DNA from: Gemmataceae bacterium
GTDB lineage: Bacteria > Planctomycetota > Planctomycetia > Gemmatales > Gemmataceae
Assembly: GCA_020847555.1 (NCBI GenBank)
Contig: JADLBT010000067.1
Location: forward strand, 11,315-75,314
Direction of reading: 5' to 3'
DNA length: 64,000 bases
The notes under the pieces were generated by a model. That model saw only the letters and a list, made by a program, of their open reading frames with translations. It did no database searches and was not told where the DNA came from. Positions 8,890 through 17,426 of the stretch are shown here, piece by piece. The position numbers and the translations under genes are program-made. Each line of letters starts with the position of its first letter. Position 1 is the stretch's first letter.

Positions 8890-10371
8890 ATGCTTGCCCG
8901 GTTTCTGGCCGCCCTTGCGGTCCTCGGCCTGTTCGCCCTGCCGGCCCCCGCGCAGACGAAGCCGGCGGGCAAGAAGCGACCGAACATTCTGTTCATCATG
9001 AGCGACGATCACGCCCGCGCTGCCATCGGCGCCTACGGGTCGTGGCTGGGCAAGGCCGCCAGGACGCCGAACCTCGACAGGCTTGCGAAGCAGGGCGTGC
9101 GCTTCACCAACGCCCTGGTCACGAACTCGATCTGCACGCCGAGCCGGGCCGCCATCCTCACCGGCCAGTACAGTCACAAGAACGGCGTCTACACCCTCGC
9201 CGACCCGATCGACCCGCTGCGCCAGCACATCGCCCACCTGCTCCGCGCCCTGGGCTACCAGACTGCCATCTTCGGCAAGTGGCACCTCCACACCGACCCG
9301 ACCGGGTTCGATTACTGGCGCATCCTGCCGGGGCAGGGCGTCTACCACAACCCCCGCCTGTACGGCCCGGGCGAACCGAAGAAGAAGGCGCGCGAGTACA
9401 CCGGGAAGTACTCGACCGACGTCATCGCCGGCCTGTCGATCGAGTGGCTCAAGAAGCGCGACAAGGACAAACCGTTCCTCCTCTTCTGCCACTTCAAGGC
9501 GCCGCACCGGCCGTGGGATCCGGCGAACCGCTTTGCGGACCTGTTCAAGGGCGCGAAGATCCCCGAGCCGCCGACCCTGCTCGACGACCTCAAGGGCCGG
9601 GCCAAGCAGGTGCAGGACACGCGGCTGACGGTCGGCGAACACATGAACATGCGCGATCTGCAAACGCCGATCCCCAAGGGCATGTCGCGCGAGGAGCTGC
9701 GGCGCTGGGCGTACCAGCTTTACATGAAGCGCTACCTGGCGTGCGTGGCGGCGGTGGATGAGAACGTCGGCCGGCTGCTCGCGTTCCTCGACAGCGAGGG
9801 GCTGGCTGAAAATACGATCGTCATCTATACGTCGGACCAGGGCTTCTTCCTCGGCGAGCACGGCTTCTACGACAAGCGGCTGATGTACGAGCCGTGCCTG
9901 ACGACCCCGCTCATCGTCCGGTGGCCGGGCCACACGAAGGCGGGAACCGTCAACCAGGACATGGTCCTGAACATCGACCACGCGCCGACGTTCCTCGACC
10001 TCGCCGCCGCGCCGGCCGCGAAGGAGATGCAGGGTAAGAGCTACAAGGCGCTGCTGGAGGGCAAGACGCCGCCGGACTGGCGCACGTCGATGTACTACCG
10101 CTACTGGATGCACCTGGACGGCTCGCACAACGTTCCGGCATGCTACGGCGTGCGCACGAAGCGGTACACGCTGATCCACTACTACGGCAAGGGGTTGAAC
10201 ATGAAGGGAGCAAAGAACCTCGACCGGGAGCCGGAGTGGGAGCTGTTCGACCGCGAGCAGGATCCGCAGCAGGTGCGCAACCTCTACAACGATCCGGGCC
10301 ACGCGGCGGTGGTGCGCGAGCTGAAGGCCGAGCTGGCGCGGCTGCGCAAGGAACTGGGCGACGAGCGGTAA
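8890..10371 (+). CDS. Secreted type I sulfatase
   Basis: About 493 residues. A signal peptide (LAALAVLGLFALPAPAQ) is followed by PNILFIMSDDHA, the metal-binding start of the alkaline-phosphatase/sulfatase fold. The formylglycine motif is CTPSRAAILTG, with Cys82 as the residue expected to be converted. Further family features are GKWHL, the HRPWDP region and SDQGFFLGEHGFYDK. It hydrolyses sulfate esters, most likely from sulfated polysaccharide, after export; the substrate cannot be inferred. The tail (EWELFDREQDPQQ..NLY) is the usual sulfatase end. The ATG at 8890 has GGAGG upstream. No sulfatase-modifying enzyme is encoded nearby. Confidence 0.93.
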   Translation: MLARFLAALAVLGLFALPAPAQTKPAGKKRPNILFIMSDDHARAAIGAYGSWLGKAARTPNLDRLAKQGVRFTNALVTNSICTPSRAAILTGQYSHKNGVYTLADPIDPLRQHIAHLLRALGYQTAIFGKWHLHTDPTGFDYWRILPGQGVYHNPRLYGPGEPKKKAREYTGKYSTDVIAGLSIEWLKKRDKDKPFLLFCHFKAPHRPWDPANRFADLFKGAKIPEPPTLLDDLKGRAKQVQDTRLTVGEHMNMRDLQTPIPKGMSREELRRWAYQLYMKRYLACVAAVDENVGRLLAFLDSEGLAENTIVIYTSDQGFFLGEHGFYDKRLMYEPCLTTPLIVRWPGHTKAGTVNQDMVLNIDHAPTFLDLAAAPAAKEMQGKSYKALLEGKTPPDWRTSMYYRYWMHLDGSHNVPACYGVRTKRYTLIHYYGKGLNMKGAKNLDREPEWELFDREQDPQQVRNLYNDPGHAAVVRELKAELARLRKELGDER

Positions 10372-10386
10372 TGGGCCGCGCCTACC

Positions 10387-10440
10387 AGCCCGGAGCGTCA
10401 GCGCGGGCCGAGGCTCTCCCCCGCGCTGACGCTTCGGGCT
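10387..10440. repeat. Family-1 hairpin overlapping the 3' end of the first RND gene
   Basis: Arms 10387-10407 and 10420-10440 (21 bases, one G/T-compatible mismatch) with a 12-base loop. It sits between the convergent sulfatase and RND genes. The RND stop codon (10398-10400) lies inside the left arm, so its last 14 codons are hairpin sequence. Confidence 0.75.
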
Positions 10441-13400
10441 CGGCCGGCGCCGGGAGGCGCGCCGACGTAGTACGGGCTCTGCGGATCCTCCGGGTCGAGG
10501 GACGCGGACCCGGTTGGGGCGCCGCTCATCACCAGGGCGAACACCGCCGGGAGAATGAACAGCGTCGTCACAGTCGCGGCCAGCAGCCCGCCGATCACCG
10601 CCCGGCCGAGCGGCGCCATCTGGTCGCCGCTCTCGCCCAGGCCCAGCGCCATCGGCACCATGCCAGCGGTCATCGCCGCGCTCGTCATCAGGATGGCCCG
10701 GGCGCGGCTCCGCGCCCCCTCGGCCCCCGCGGTCCGGGCGTCGCCGCCCCGCTCGCGCCGGGACTTCTCCGCGAACGTGACGAGCAGGATCGCGTTCGCG
10801 ACCGCCACGCCGACCGCCATGATCGCCCCCATGAACGACTGCAGGTTGAGCGTCGTCCCGGTCGCCACGAGGGCGAGGATCACCCCCACCAGGACGGCCG
10901 GCATCGACGCCAGTGCGACCAGGGCCAGGCGCAACGACTGGAAGTAGGCCGTCAGCAGCAGGAGGATCGCCGCCACCGCCAGCGCCAGCCCCAGCGCCAG
11001 CCCGCGGAACATCTCCTCCATCGGCGTCACCTGCCCGCGCACGTCGATCTGCAGGCCGGCGGGCGGGTCCGACAGCCGCGCGGGGTCGTGGACGACCTGC
11101 TTGCCGATCTCGTTCCGCCACGCCTCTTTCCCGTTCGCGTCGGTGAACGGGGACCACAGGGACCGATTGGCGGCGGTGACGGCGCGGCCGATCTGGGCGG
11201 CCACGCGGCCCAGATCTTCCCCCTCGATGTTCGCCGTCATGCTCACCAGACGCCGCATGTTGTAGCGCGCGTACTCGCCCGGCATCGTACCCTCGCGCAC
11301 CGTGGCGACGTCGCGCAGCAGCCGCTGGGTATTGCCGACTCGCTTCACCGGCACCGTCTCCAGCCCACGCACGGATGTCATCAGCGCCTGCGGGATCTCC
11401 ACCTGTACCTGGTAGCCGATGCCGCTCGCCGGGTCGCGCCAGTAGTTCGGCACGACGAACCGGCTCGACGATGTGGCCGCCACCACCGACTGCGCCACGT
11501 CCCTGGCCGTCACCTTGCTGAACGCCGCCTTCTCGCGGTCGATGTGGACCTCGACGGTCGGATAGTCCAGCGCCTGGGCGAACTGCAGGTCGCGCAGCGA
11601 CGGGACGCGCTCCAGTTCGCGCCGCAGCCGCTCGGCGTAGGCCCGGTTGTCGGCCAGCTTCGGCCCGCTCACGACCACCTCGACCGGCGTGGGCGAGCCG
11701 AAGCTCATCACGTCGTTGATGATGTCGGCCGGCTCGAACGACAGGCGCAGGTCGGGCACGCGCGCGGCGATGCGCGATGCCGGCACGCCCTCGGACCGCC
11801 ACTTCTGCGCCACCCACTCGCGCAGGTGGTCCGGCAGCCGGTCGCGCAGCGCGCGCTTGAAGTCCTCCGCCAGCACGGCCCCCCGCTTCAGCGACACGCG
11901 CACGACGGCCTCTTCCGGCCCGCCCGTCCACAGGTAGACGCTGTTGATCGGGTAGCTCGACGGCACCACGCCGACGTACCCGAGGGAGATCAGGACGTTC
12001 TCCGGCCCGGCCTCCTTCTTGATGAACTCCAGCGCCTCCCGGACGATCGACTCAGTCTGCTCAATGCGCGTCCCGGTCGGCGCCCGCAGCCGAAACTGGA
12101 ACTGCCCGGTATCGACGCGCGGGAAGATCTCCGTCCCCAGTTCCCGCCCGAGGAAGAAGATCGCCGCGCCGGCCGCGGCGAGGTACACCGGCACCACGGC
12201 CCAGCGCCACCTCGCGGTTAACCCCAGCAAGGTGCGGAACCCCTCGCCGAGCCAGCCGGGCGCGGCGTGCTGGGCGAGGGCGTGCCGGTGGTGGCGCCGC
12301 AGCAGCCAGACCGAGAGCACCGGCACCAGCGTGCTCGACAGGACGTAGGACGAGATCATCGCGAACCCGACCGCCAGCGACAGCGGCACGAACAGCGCCT
12401 GGGCTGCTCCCTGCATGAAGAACGACGGCAGGAACACCGCCACGATGCACAGCATCGCCAGCAGGCGCGGGACCGCCGTCTCGGCGTTGCCGCGCCGGAC
12501 CGCCACCGGCACCGAGTCGGTGTGCTCCATCTGCGTGTGGATGTTCTCGACCTCGACCGTCGCCTCATCGACCAGGATGCCGACCGCCAGCGCCAGCCCG
12601 CCGAGCGTCATCAGGTTGACCGACTGCCCGGTCAGCGCCAGCGCCACCACCGATCCAATGAGCGCCAGCGGGATGTTCAAAACGACGACAATGACGCTGC
12701 GCCAGTCGCGCAGGAACAGCAGCACCATCAGCCCGGTGAGCAGCGCGCCGAGGAGCGCCTCGACCAGCACGTTCTGGATCGCCCCGGTGACGTGGGGCGA
12801 CTGGTCGAACTCGAAGCTGACCTTGATGTCGTCCGGCAGGACCGCCTGCATCCTCGGCAGGTTCGCCTTGATGGCGTTGACGACCGACAGGGTGGACGCC
12901 TCGGCCCGCCTGGTGGCGAGGATGTAGACGGCTCGCTTGCCGTTGACCAGGGCGTACCCGGTCGGGAAATCGGACGCATCCTCGATGACCGGCGCCACGT
13001 CGCGCAGGAACACCCGCCGGTCGCGGCCGTCCTCCCGGGACACACTCAGCGGGATGCCGCCCAGTTCCTCCGGCCTGACGACCATCGAGTTGACCGGCAC
13101 CAGCGGCATCTGTTCCTGGATGCGGATCGACCCGGACGGGCTGATTGTGTTCCCGGCGACGAGCGCCTCGACCACGTCCTCGGGCGACACCTTGTAGGCG
13201 CGGAGCCGGTCCGGATCGACGCGCACGACGACGGTCCGCTGGTTGCCGCCGAACGGCGGTGGGGCTGATACGCCGGGGATACTGGCGAACATCGGCCGGA
13301 CCTTGAACAGCGCCTGGTCCTGGATCTGGCCGATCGTTTTCGTCTCGCTCGACAGGACGAGGTAGCCGACCGGCACGCTGCCGGTGTCGAAGCGCATGAT

Positions 13401-13781
13401 GAACGGTGGGACCGTGCCCGGCGGCATGAAGGCGCGCGACCGATTGACGTACCCGACCGTCTCGGCCATCGCCTGGGCCATGTCGGTGCCGGGGTGGAAG
13501 AACAGCTTCATCAGCGCGACGCCCTGAACGTTCTTCGATTCGACGTGGTGGATGCCGCTGATGTAAAGGAAGTGGTACTCGTAGTAGTTGGTCAGCAGCC
13601 CTTCCATCTGGGCCGGGTCCATGCCGCCGTAGGGCTGGCAGACGTAGACGACCGGGAGGTTCAGCTGCGGGAAGATGTCGATCTTCATCCGCGTCAGTGC
13701 CAGCGCCCCGCCCCCGACGAGGGCGGCCATCGCCACCAGGACCGTGACGGGGTGGCGGAGCGCGAAGGCAATCGGATTCAT
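10398..13781 (-). CDS. RND efflux pump, HAE/AcrB-type inner-membrane subunit 1
   Basis: Proton-driven exporter of about 1,127 residues with 12 predicted TM helices and two large periplasmic loops. It starts at MNPIAFALRHPVTVLVAMAA (ATG 13781, GAGG nine bases upstream), the standard N-terminal helix. Landmarks are FPQLNLP, the GGLALAVGILVDEATVEVEN helix (TM4) and VANAILLVTFAEK in TM10. The AcrB Asp-Asp pair in TM4 appears as Asp-Glu, and the TM10 Lys position appears as Ala, so the proton relay differs from AcrB. No adaptor gene adjoins it; it is divergent from two TolC-like genes and may borrow the adaptor encoded at 20886-22304. The C-terminus is made of hairpin-repeat sequence. Confidence 0.93.
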   Translation of the reverse strand: MNPIAFALRHPVTVLVAMAALVGGGALALTRMKIDIFPQLNLPVVYVCQPYGGMDPAQMEGLLTNYYEYHFLYISGIHHVESKNVQGVALMKLFFHPGTDMAQAMAETVGYVNRSRAFMPPGTVPPFIMRFDTGSVPVGYLVLSSETKTIGQIQDQALFKVRPMFASIPGVSAPPPFGGNQRTVVVRVDPDRLRAYKVSPEDVVEALVAGNTISPSGSIRIQEQMPLVPVNSMVVRPEELGGIPLSVSREDGRDRRVFLRDVAPVIEDASDFPTGYALVNGKRAVYILATRRAEASTLSVVNAIKANLPRMQAVLPDDIKVSFEFDQSPHVTGAIQNVLVEALLGALLTGLMVLLFLRDWRSVIVVVLNIPLALIGSVVALALTGQSVNLMTLGGLALAVGILVDEATVEVENIHTQMEHTDSVPVAVRRGNAETAVPRLLAMLCIVAVFLPSFFMQGAAQALFVPLSLAVGFAMISSYVLSSTLVPVLSVWLLRRHHRHALAQHAAPGWLGEGFRTLLGLTARWRWAVVPVYLAAAGAAIFFLGRELGTEIFPRVDTGQFQFRLRAPTGTRIEQTESIVREALEFIKKEAGPENVLISLGYVGVVPSSYPINSVYLWTGGPEEAVVRVSLKRGAVLAEDFKRALRDRLPDHLREWVAQKWRSEGVPASRIAARVPDLRLSFEPADIINDVMSFGSPTPVEVVVSGPKLADNRAYAERLRRELERVPSLRDLQFAQALDYPTVEVHIDREKAAFSKVTARDVAQSVVAATSSSRFVVPNYWRDPASGIGYQVQVEIPQALMTSVRGLETVPVKRVGNTQRLLRDVATVREGTMPGEYARYNMRRLVSMTANIEGEDLGRVAAQIGRAVTAANRSLWSPFTDANGKEAWRNEIGKQVVHDPARLSDPPAGLQIDVRGQVTPMEEMFRGLALGLALAVAAILLLLTAYFQSLRLALVALASMPAVLVGVILALVATGTTLNLQSFMGAIMAVGVAVANAILLVTFAEKSRRERGGDARTAGAEGARSRARAILMTSAAMTAGMVPMALGLGESGDQMAPLGRAVIGGLLAATVTTLFILPAVFALVMSGAPTGSASLDPEDPQSPYYVGAPPGAGRARSVSAGESLGPR

Positions 13782-14103
13782 CGGACCGGACCTCGCGATG
13801 CAGCCTGAAGGGGTGCCAGGAAAGAAGCGGCCAGGAGGCATTGTAGAAGATTGCGCCGGCTGGCGGGGTCGCTTCGGCAAGACCGTTTAGCTGGGATATT
13901 CTCCCATTGACAATGGGAGAATATCCTCCCATCTTTCTGCGTCAGCGACTTTCGCATGCCTTGCCGAAGTTACTGATGTTCCCTGTCGTATCGTGCCGAT
14001 CACATTTCCAGGCTTTGTCCGCGAGCGCATGCCGTCCCGGGGCGGCCGGTGTTCGCAGAGCAGCCCGGTTCGAGGAAAGGTGCCGCGGTCAAGGGAGGTG
14101 ATC
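13782..14103. other. Divergent promoter region, RND pump 1 / TolC-like 1
   Basis: A 322-base region without a gene. It contains the 33-bp palindrome at 13894-13926 and, for the minus-strand pump, a TACAAT-type -10 (plus-strand 13840-13845) about 60 bases from the pump ATG with no good -35, which suggests activator dependence. I see no convincing promoter for the plus-strand TolC genes. Confidence 0.5.
13892..13931. promoter_or_regulatory. Palindromic operator with TGGGA-N5-TCCCA box, efflux promoter A
   Basis: Bases 13894-13926 form a perfect palindrome (16-base arms, one central base). Its left edge reads TGGGATATTCTCCCA (13892-13906), and a second related element, TGGGAG-N6-CTCCCA, lies at 13914-13931. 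The same 15-base frame TGGGA-N5-TCCCA occurs at 22527-22541 upstream of the adaptor/RND 2 genes. Two adjacent NtrC-type regulators are the obvious candidate binders, but that is inference. Confidence 0.6.
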
Positions 14104-15750
14104 ATGACGAGGATGCGCCGGGCCTGGGCTCGGGTTGCAGGCGGGCTTCTCGGAGCGGGGCTCGCCACGGCGGTGTTCGCCCAGGCTTCCGCGACCGATC
14201 GCCCGACCATCGAGAAGGCTCCGATGCCCCAGAAGTCCGCGACGGCCGAGAATCCCCTTCCCGGGCCGCCGCCGGGGACGATCCTTCAGCCAGGAGAAAA
14301 CCCGATCGACCTCGGGACCGCCCTTCGGCTGGCCGGGGTCGAGAACCCCGAACTGCTCCTCGCCCGCGCGCGAATCGCCGAGGTCACAGCCCAGAGGCAG
14401 CTTGCCGTCGCCCAGCTGCTGCCGAACCTGAACGCGGGGACCAACTACGACCTCCACCGGGGGGCGCTGCAGCAATCGACCGGGAACATCCTGCAGGTTC
14501 ACCGCGACGCTCTCTACGTGGGCCTCGGGGCAAACGCCATCGGGGCCGGGACGGTCGCCATCCCCGGCCTGAACTACAACCTCAACGTCGGGGCTGCGTG
14601 GTACGGCTACCTGGCGAGCCGCCAGCGCGTCGTGACCGCGAATGCTTCCGCGGCGGCCGTTCGCAATGACGTTTTGCTCCGCGTCTGCCTGGCCTACCTG
14701 GACCTGCTGCGCGGGGAAGGCCGGCAGGCGATCTCCCGGAAGAACCGGCAGGAGGCAGCCGAGATCGCACGGCTGACTGCCGAGTTTGCCCGGACCGGGC
14801 AGGGTCGGAAGGCGGACGCCGACCGGGCCACGGTGGAACTGAAGCGGCGCGACGCCGAGCTGACACAGGCCGAGGGCGAAACCCTGGCGGCGTCCGCTCG
14901 TCTCGCCCAGCTTCTCAACCTTGACCCATCTGTTCGCCTTCGCCCCATCGACGGTTGGGTCGTGCCGGCGCCGATCGTACCGGACCCGACGCCGCTGCCG
15001 GACCTCCTGGCCATCGCCCTGCTGCAGCGGCCGGAACTCGCCTCCCGGAGGTCGGAGGTCAGGACCGCGCTGTACGAACTATCCCTTGCGAGAGTGCTGC
15101 CGTTCGCGCCGAACGTCATCCTCGGGTTCAGCGCCGGCGGGTTCGGCGGCGGGAGCAATCTGGTCGCCGACCCGCCGGGGTTCATCGCTGGCGACGGGAG
15201 GCGGATCACGGCCCCGCGGTTCAGCAGCCTCGACAGCCGGACCGATCTCGACGTGGCCGTGTTCTGGACCTTCCGCAACATGGGCATCGGCAACCTCGCG
15301 CTGATCCGGGCGGCCGACAGCCGGGCGCGGCAGGCGCGGCTGCGTGAGCTGGAGACGCTGAACCTGGTGCGCGCCCAGGTGGCTGAAGCTTACGGCTGGG
15401 TGCAGACCCGGTTCCTCCAGATCGAGGCCGGCGAGTCGGCGGTCCGGGCCAGCCGGGACGCCTACGCCGGGGATCTGATCCGGATTCGCGGCGGACAGGG
15501 CTTGCCGCTCGAGGTGGTGGACAGCCTCCGGCTCCTCGGCCGATCGCGGTACGAGTACCTGGACTCCATCATCGAGTACAACCGGGTCCAGTTTCAGCTC
15601 TGGGTCGCGCTGGGGCAACCGCCGGCGAACTGCCTGGCTCGCCCGGTCCCGAGCGAGCTGGTCCCACCCCCGACGTCCAGCAACTGCCCGGAACCGACGC
15701 GCCTGCCGGCGCCGCAGGCTGGTCCGGCTCCGGCCCGGGTAATTCCGTGA
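14104..15750 (+). CDS. TolC-family outer membrane efflux protein 1
   Basis: About 548 residues. The ATG at 14104 is preceded by GGGAGGTGATC, and the signal peptide ends AVFA-QA. Two OEP repeats follow. The first carries IDLGTALRLAGVENPELLLARARIAE, and the long helices are rich in Ala, Arg, Glu and Gln, typical of the periplasmic alpha-barrel. The strand region contains FGGGSNLVADPPGF. A Pro-rich tail ends the protein. It is the first of two tandem OEP genes (51-base gap) transcribed away from RND pump 1 across the palindromic region. It should form the trimeric exit duct for one or both pumps. Confidence 0.9.
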   Translation: MTRMRRAWARVAGGLLGAGLATAVFAQASATDRPTIEKAPMPQKSATAENPLPGPPPGTILQPGENPIDLGTALRLAGVENPELLLARARIAEVTAQRQLAVAQLLPNLNAGTNYDLHRGALQQSTGNILQVHRDALYVGLGANAIGAGTVAIPGLNYNLNVGAAWYGYLASRQRVVTANASAAAVRNDVLLRVCLAYLDLLRGEGRQAISRKNRQEAAEIARLTAEFARTGQGRKADADRATVELKRRDAELTQAEGETLAASARLAQLLNLDPSVRLRPIDGWVVPAPIVPDPTPLPDLLAIALLQRPELASRRSEVRTALYELSLARVLPFAPNVILGFSAGGFGGGSNLVADPPGFIAGDGRRITAPRFSSLDSRTDLDVAVFWTFRNMGIGNLALIRAADSRARQARLRELETLNLVRAQVAEAYGWVQTRFLQIEAGESAVRASRDAYAGDLIRIRGGQGLPLEVVDSLRLLGRSRYEYLDSIIEYNRVQFQLWVALGQPPANCLARPVPSELVPPPTSSNCPEPTRLPAPQAGPAPARVIP

Positions 15751-15801
15751 CGGCCGCCCGCCCTTGGACACCCGGCATTCAGGAGAACGGGAGACCCAGG
15801 T

Positions 15802-17403
15802 ATGATTCGTCTGCGGACAGGAAGGAACGCTCGATGCGGGCGGTGGGCGGCCCTCGGCAGCGGCATCGCAACGATTCTGTTCGCCGGATTCGGCTGCACG
15901 GCGATCAACCCTCTCGCCCTTCAAGACCCCCGGCCGCCACACCCCGCCCACGCCCTGCTACACCCGCCGGTGGGCCATTCCCCACCAGATTCCCCAGCCG
16001 CTCCCGAAGTCGTCGCCGCCTCGGGGACATCTGCTGGAGAGCCGCTGACGCCGCCCGCACGGCTCTTGTCGCCGCAGGCCGATGCCACACCTGCGTGCCT
16101 CGTGCCGCCCGCCTCGGAAGAGCCGATTGACCTGGAGGCCGCGCTGCGCCTTGCCGGGGTAGACAACCCCACGATCAACCTGGCCCGCGAACAGATTCAG
16201 GAAGCGCTGGCCGGTCAGCTCGCCGCGCGCGTTCTCTTGATCCCGAGCGTCAACGTCGGGGGCAGCTTTCGGCTGCACCGCGGGGTGCTGCAAGATGACC
16301 CGGGCTTCCTGCGCTCGCCGCGCAGCCAGAGCCTGTACCTGGGGGCCGGGGCAGGGGCCGTCGGCGCCGGCACGGTCGCGATCCCGGGGGTGTGGCTGTT
16401 CGCCCACCTCGGCGACGCTCTGTATGAGCCCCTCGTGGCCCGGCAGCGCGTCGCGGTCGTCCAGGCCGATGCCCAGGCCGTGCGAAACGCCACCCTCCTG
16501 GAGGTCGCCGCCACTTACCTGGCGCTCGCCGGGGCTGAGGCGCGCTTGAATGTCCTGCGGCAGGCGGCGGCGGACGTGGCCGAAGTTGTTCGCGTGACGA
16601 CGGCCTTCGCGAAGACCGGGCAGGGCAACCTGGCAGACGCCAGGCGGGCGACGGCGAACGGCGAGTTGATCCAACGTCAGGTCCGCGAGGCGGAAGGGAT
16701 GGTCGCGGCCGCGTCAGCCCGGTTGGCCCGTCTGCTTACCCTCGATCCGTCCTCCCGACTCCGCACCCCGGGCGGGTTCATCCAGCCGTTCCGACTCGTC
16801 GCCGAGGATACCGATCTCGAATCGCTGGTATCGGCCGCCGTCCAGTCCCGCCCCGACCTGAGCGCGCGCGCCACGGCCATCGAGGGGGCGAGGCTGCAGG
16901 TTGGCCAGGAGTGGACCCGGCCGTGGATCCCGCTGCTGTCCGTCGGCTACAGCGCCAGCGGGTTCGGCGGGGGGAGCAATGAGGTGGCCGAGAACTTTGG
17001 TCCGCTGAAAGGCCGGTCCGACCTCGTGGTAATGGCGGTCTGGAACGTTCAGAACCTGGGGGTGGGCAACTGCGCGCGGGTTCGCCAGGCGCGGGCGGTC
17101 GTCGGTCAGGCCGTGGCGGGGTACGCGGCCGTGCTGAACCAGGTTCGGCGAGAAGTTGCCGAGGCCCAGGCCGCGGCGAAAACCGCCGTCAGGCAGATCG
17201 AGGTAGCGCAGGCCGCGCTGGCTCCTGCGGAGGAGGGCTTCCGGCTCGAAACCGAGCGGATTCGCCTCGGTCAGGGCCGGCCGATCGAGGCTCTCGACAG
17301 CCTGCAGCAGTTGCTCGGCGCACGGCAGGAATGGATCCGCGCCGTCATCGCGTTCGACACTGCTCAGTTCCAGCTGTGGGTTGCGCTCGGGAGCACGCCG
17401 TAG
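15802..17403 (+). CDS. TolC-family outer membrane efflux protein 2
   Basis: About 533 residues, a clear paralogue of the preceding gene. It shares IDLEAALRLAGVDNP, the GAGTVAIPG strand segment, FAKTGQGNLADARRA (FARTGQGRKADADRA in the first copy) and ASGFGGGSNEVAE. The N-terminus is hydrophobic and ends in GFGC, so a lipoprotein anchor is possible though the lipobox is not canonical. A Pro-rich linker of about 60 residues precedes the first OEP domain, unlike copy 1. It is convergent with RND pump 2 (23 bases between stops). The two copies probably arose by tandem duplication, each serving one of the flanking pumps. Confidence 0.9.
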   Translation: MIRLRTGRNARCGRWAALGSGIATILFAGFGCTAINPLALQDPRPPHPAHALLHPPVGHSPPDSPAAPEVVAASGTSAGEPLTPPARLLSPQADATPACLVPPASEEPIDLEAALRLAGVDNPTINLAREQIQEALAGQLAARVLLIPSVNVGGSFRLHRGVLQDDPGFLRSPRSQSLYLGAGAGAVGAGTVAIPGVWLFAHLGDALYEPLVARQRVAVVQADAQAVRNATLLEVAATYLALAGAEARLNVLRQAAADVAEVVRVTTAFAKTGQGNLADARRATANGELIQRQVREAEGMVAAASARLARLLTLDPSSRLRTPGGFIQPFRLVAEDTDLESLVSAAVQSRPDLSARATAIEGARLQVGQEWTRPWIPLLSVGYSASGFGGGSNEVAENFGPLKGRSDLVVMAVWNVQNLGVGNCARVRQARAVVGQAVAGYAAVLNQVRREVAEAQAAAKTAVRQIEVAQAALAPAEEGFRLETERIRLGQGRPIEALDSLQQLLGARQEWIRAVIAFDTAQFQLWVALGSTP

Positions 17404-17426
17404 GGCGCAGCGGGTCGGACGGCTCC

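Noticed and set aside
8635..11931. 1,098-codon minus-strand frame across the sulfatase and RND 1 3' end
   Set aside because: It crosses two genes on different strands and a hairpin, and has repetitive Arg/Ala/Gly composition, so it is not a real gene.
13981..14103. Sigma-54 promoter toward the TolC-like genes
   Set aside because: I searched for GG-N10-GC with a TTGC half between the palindrome and the ATG and found none.
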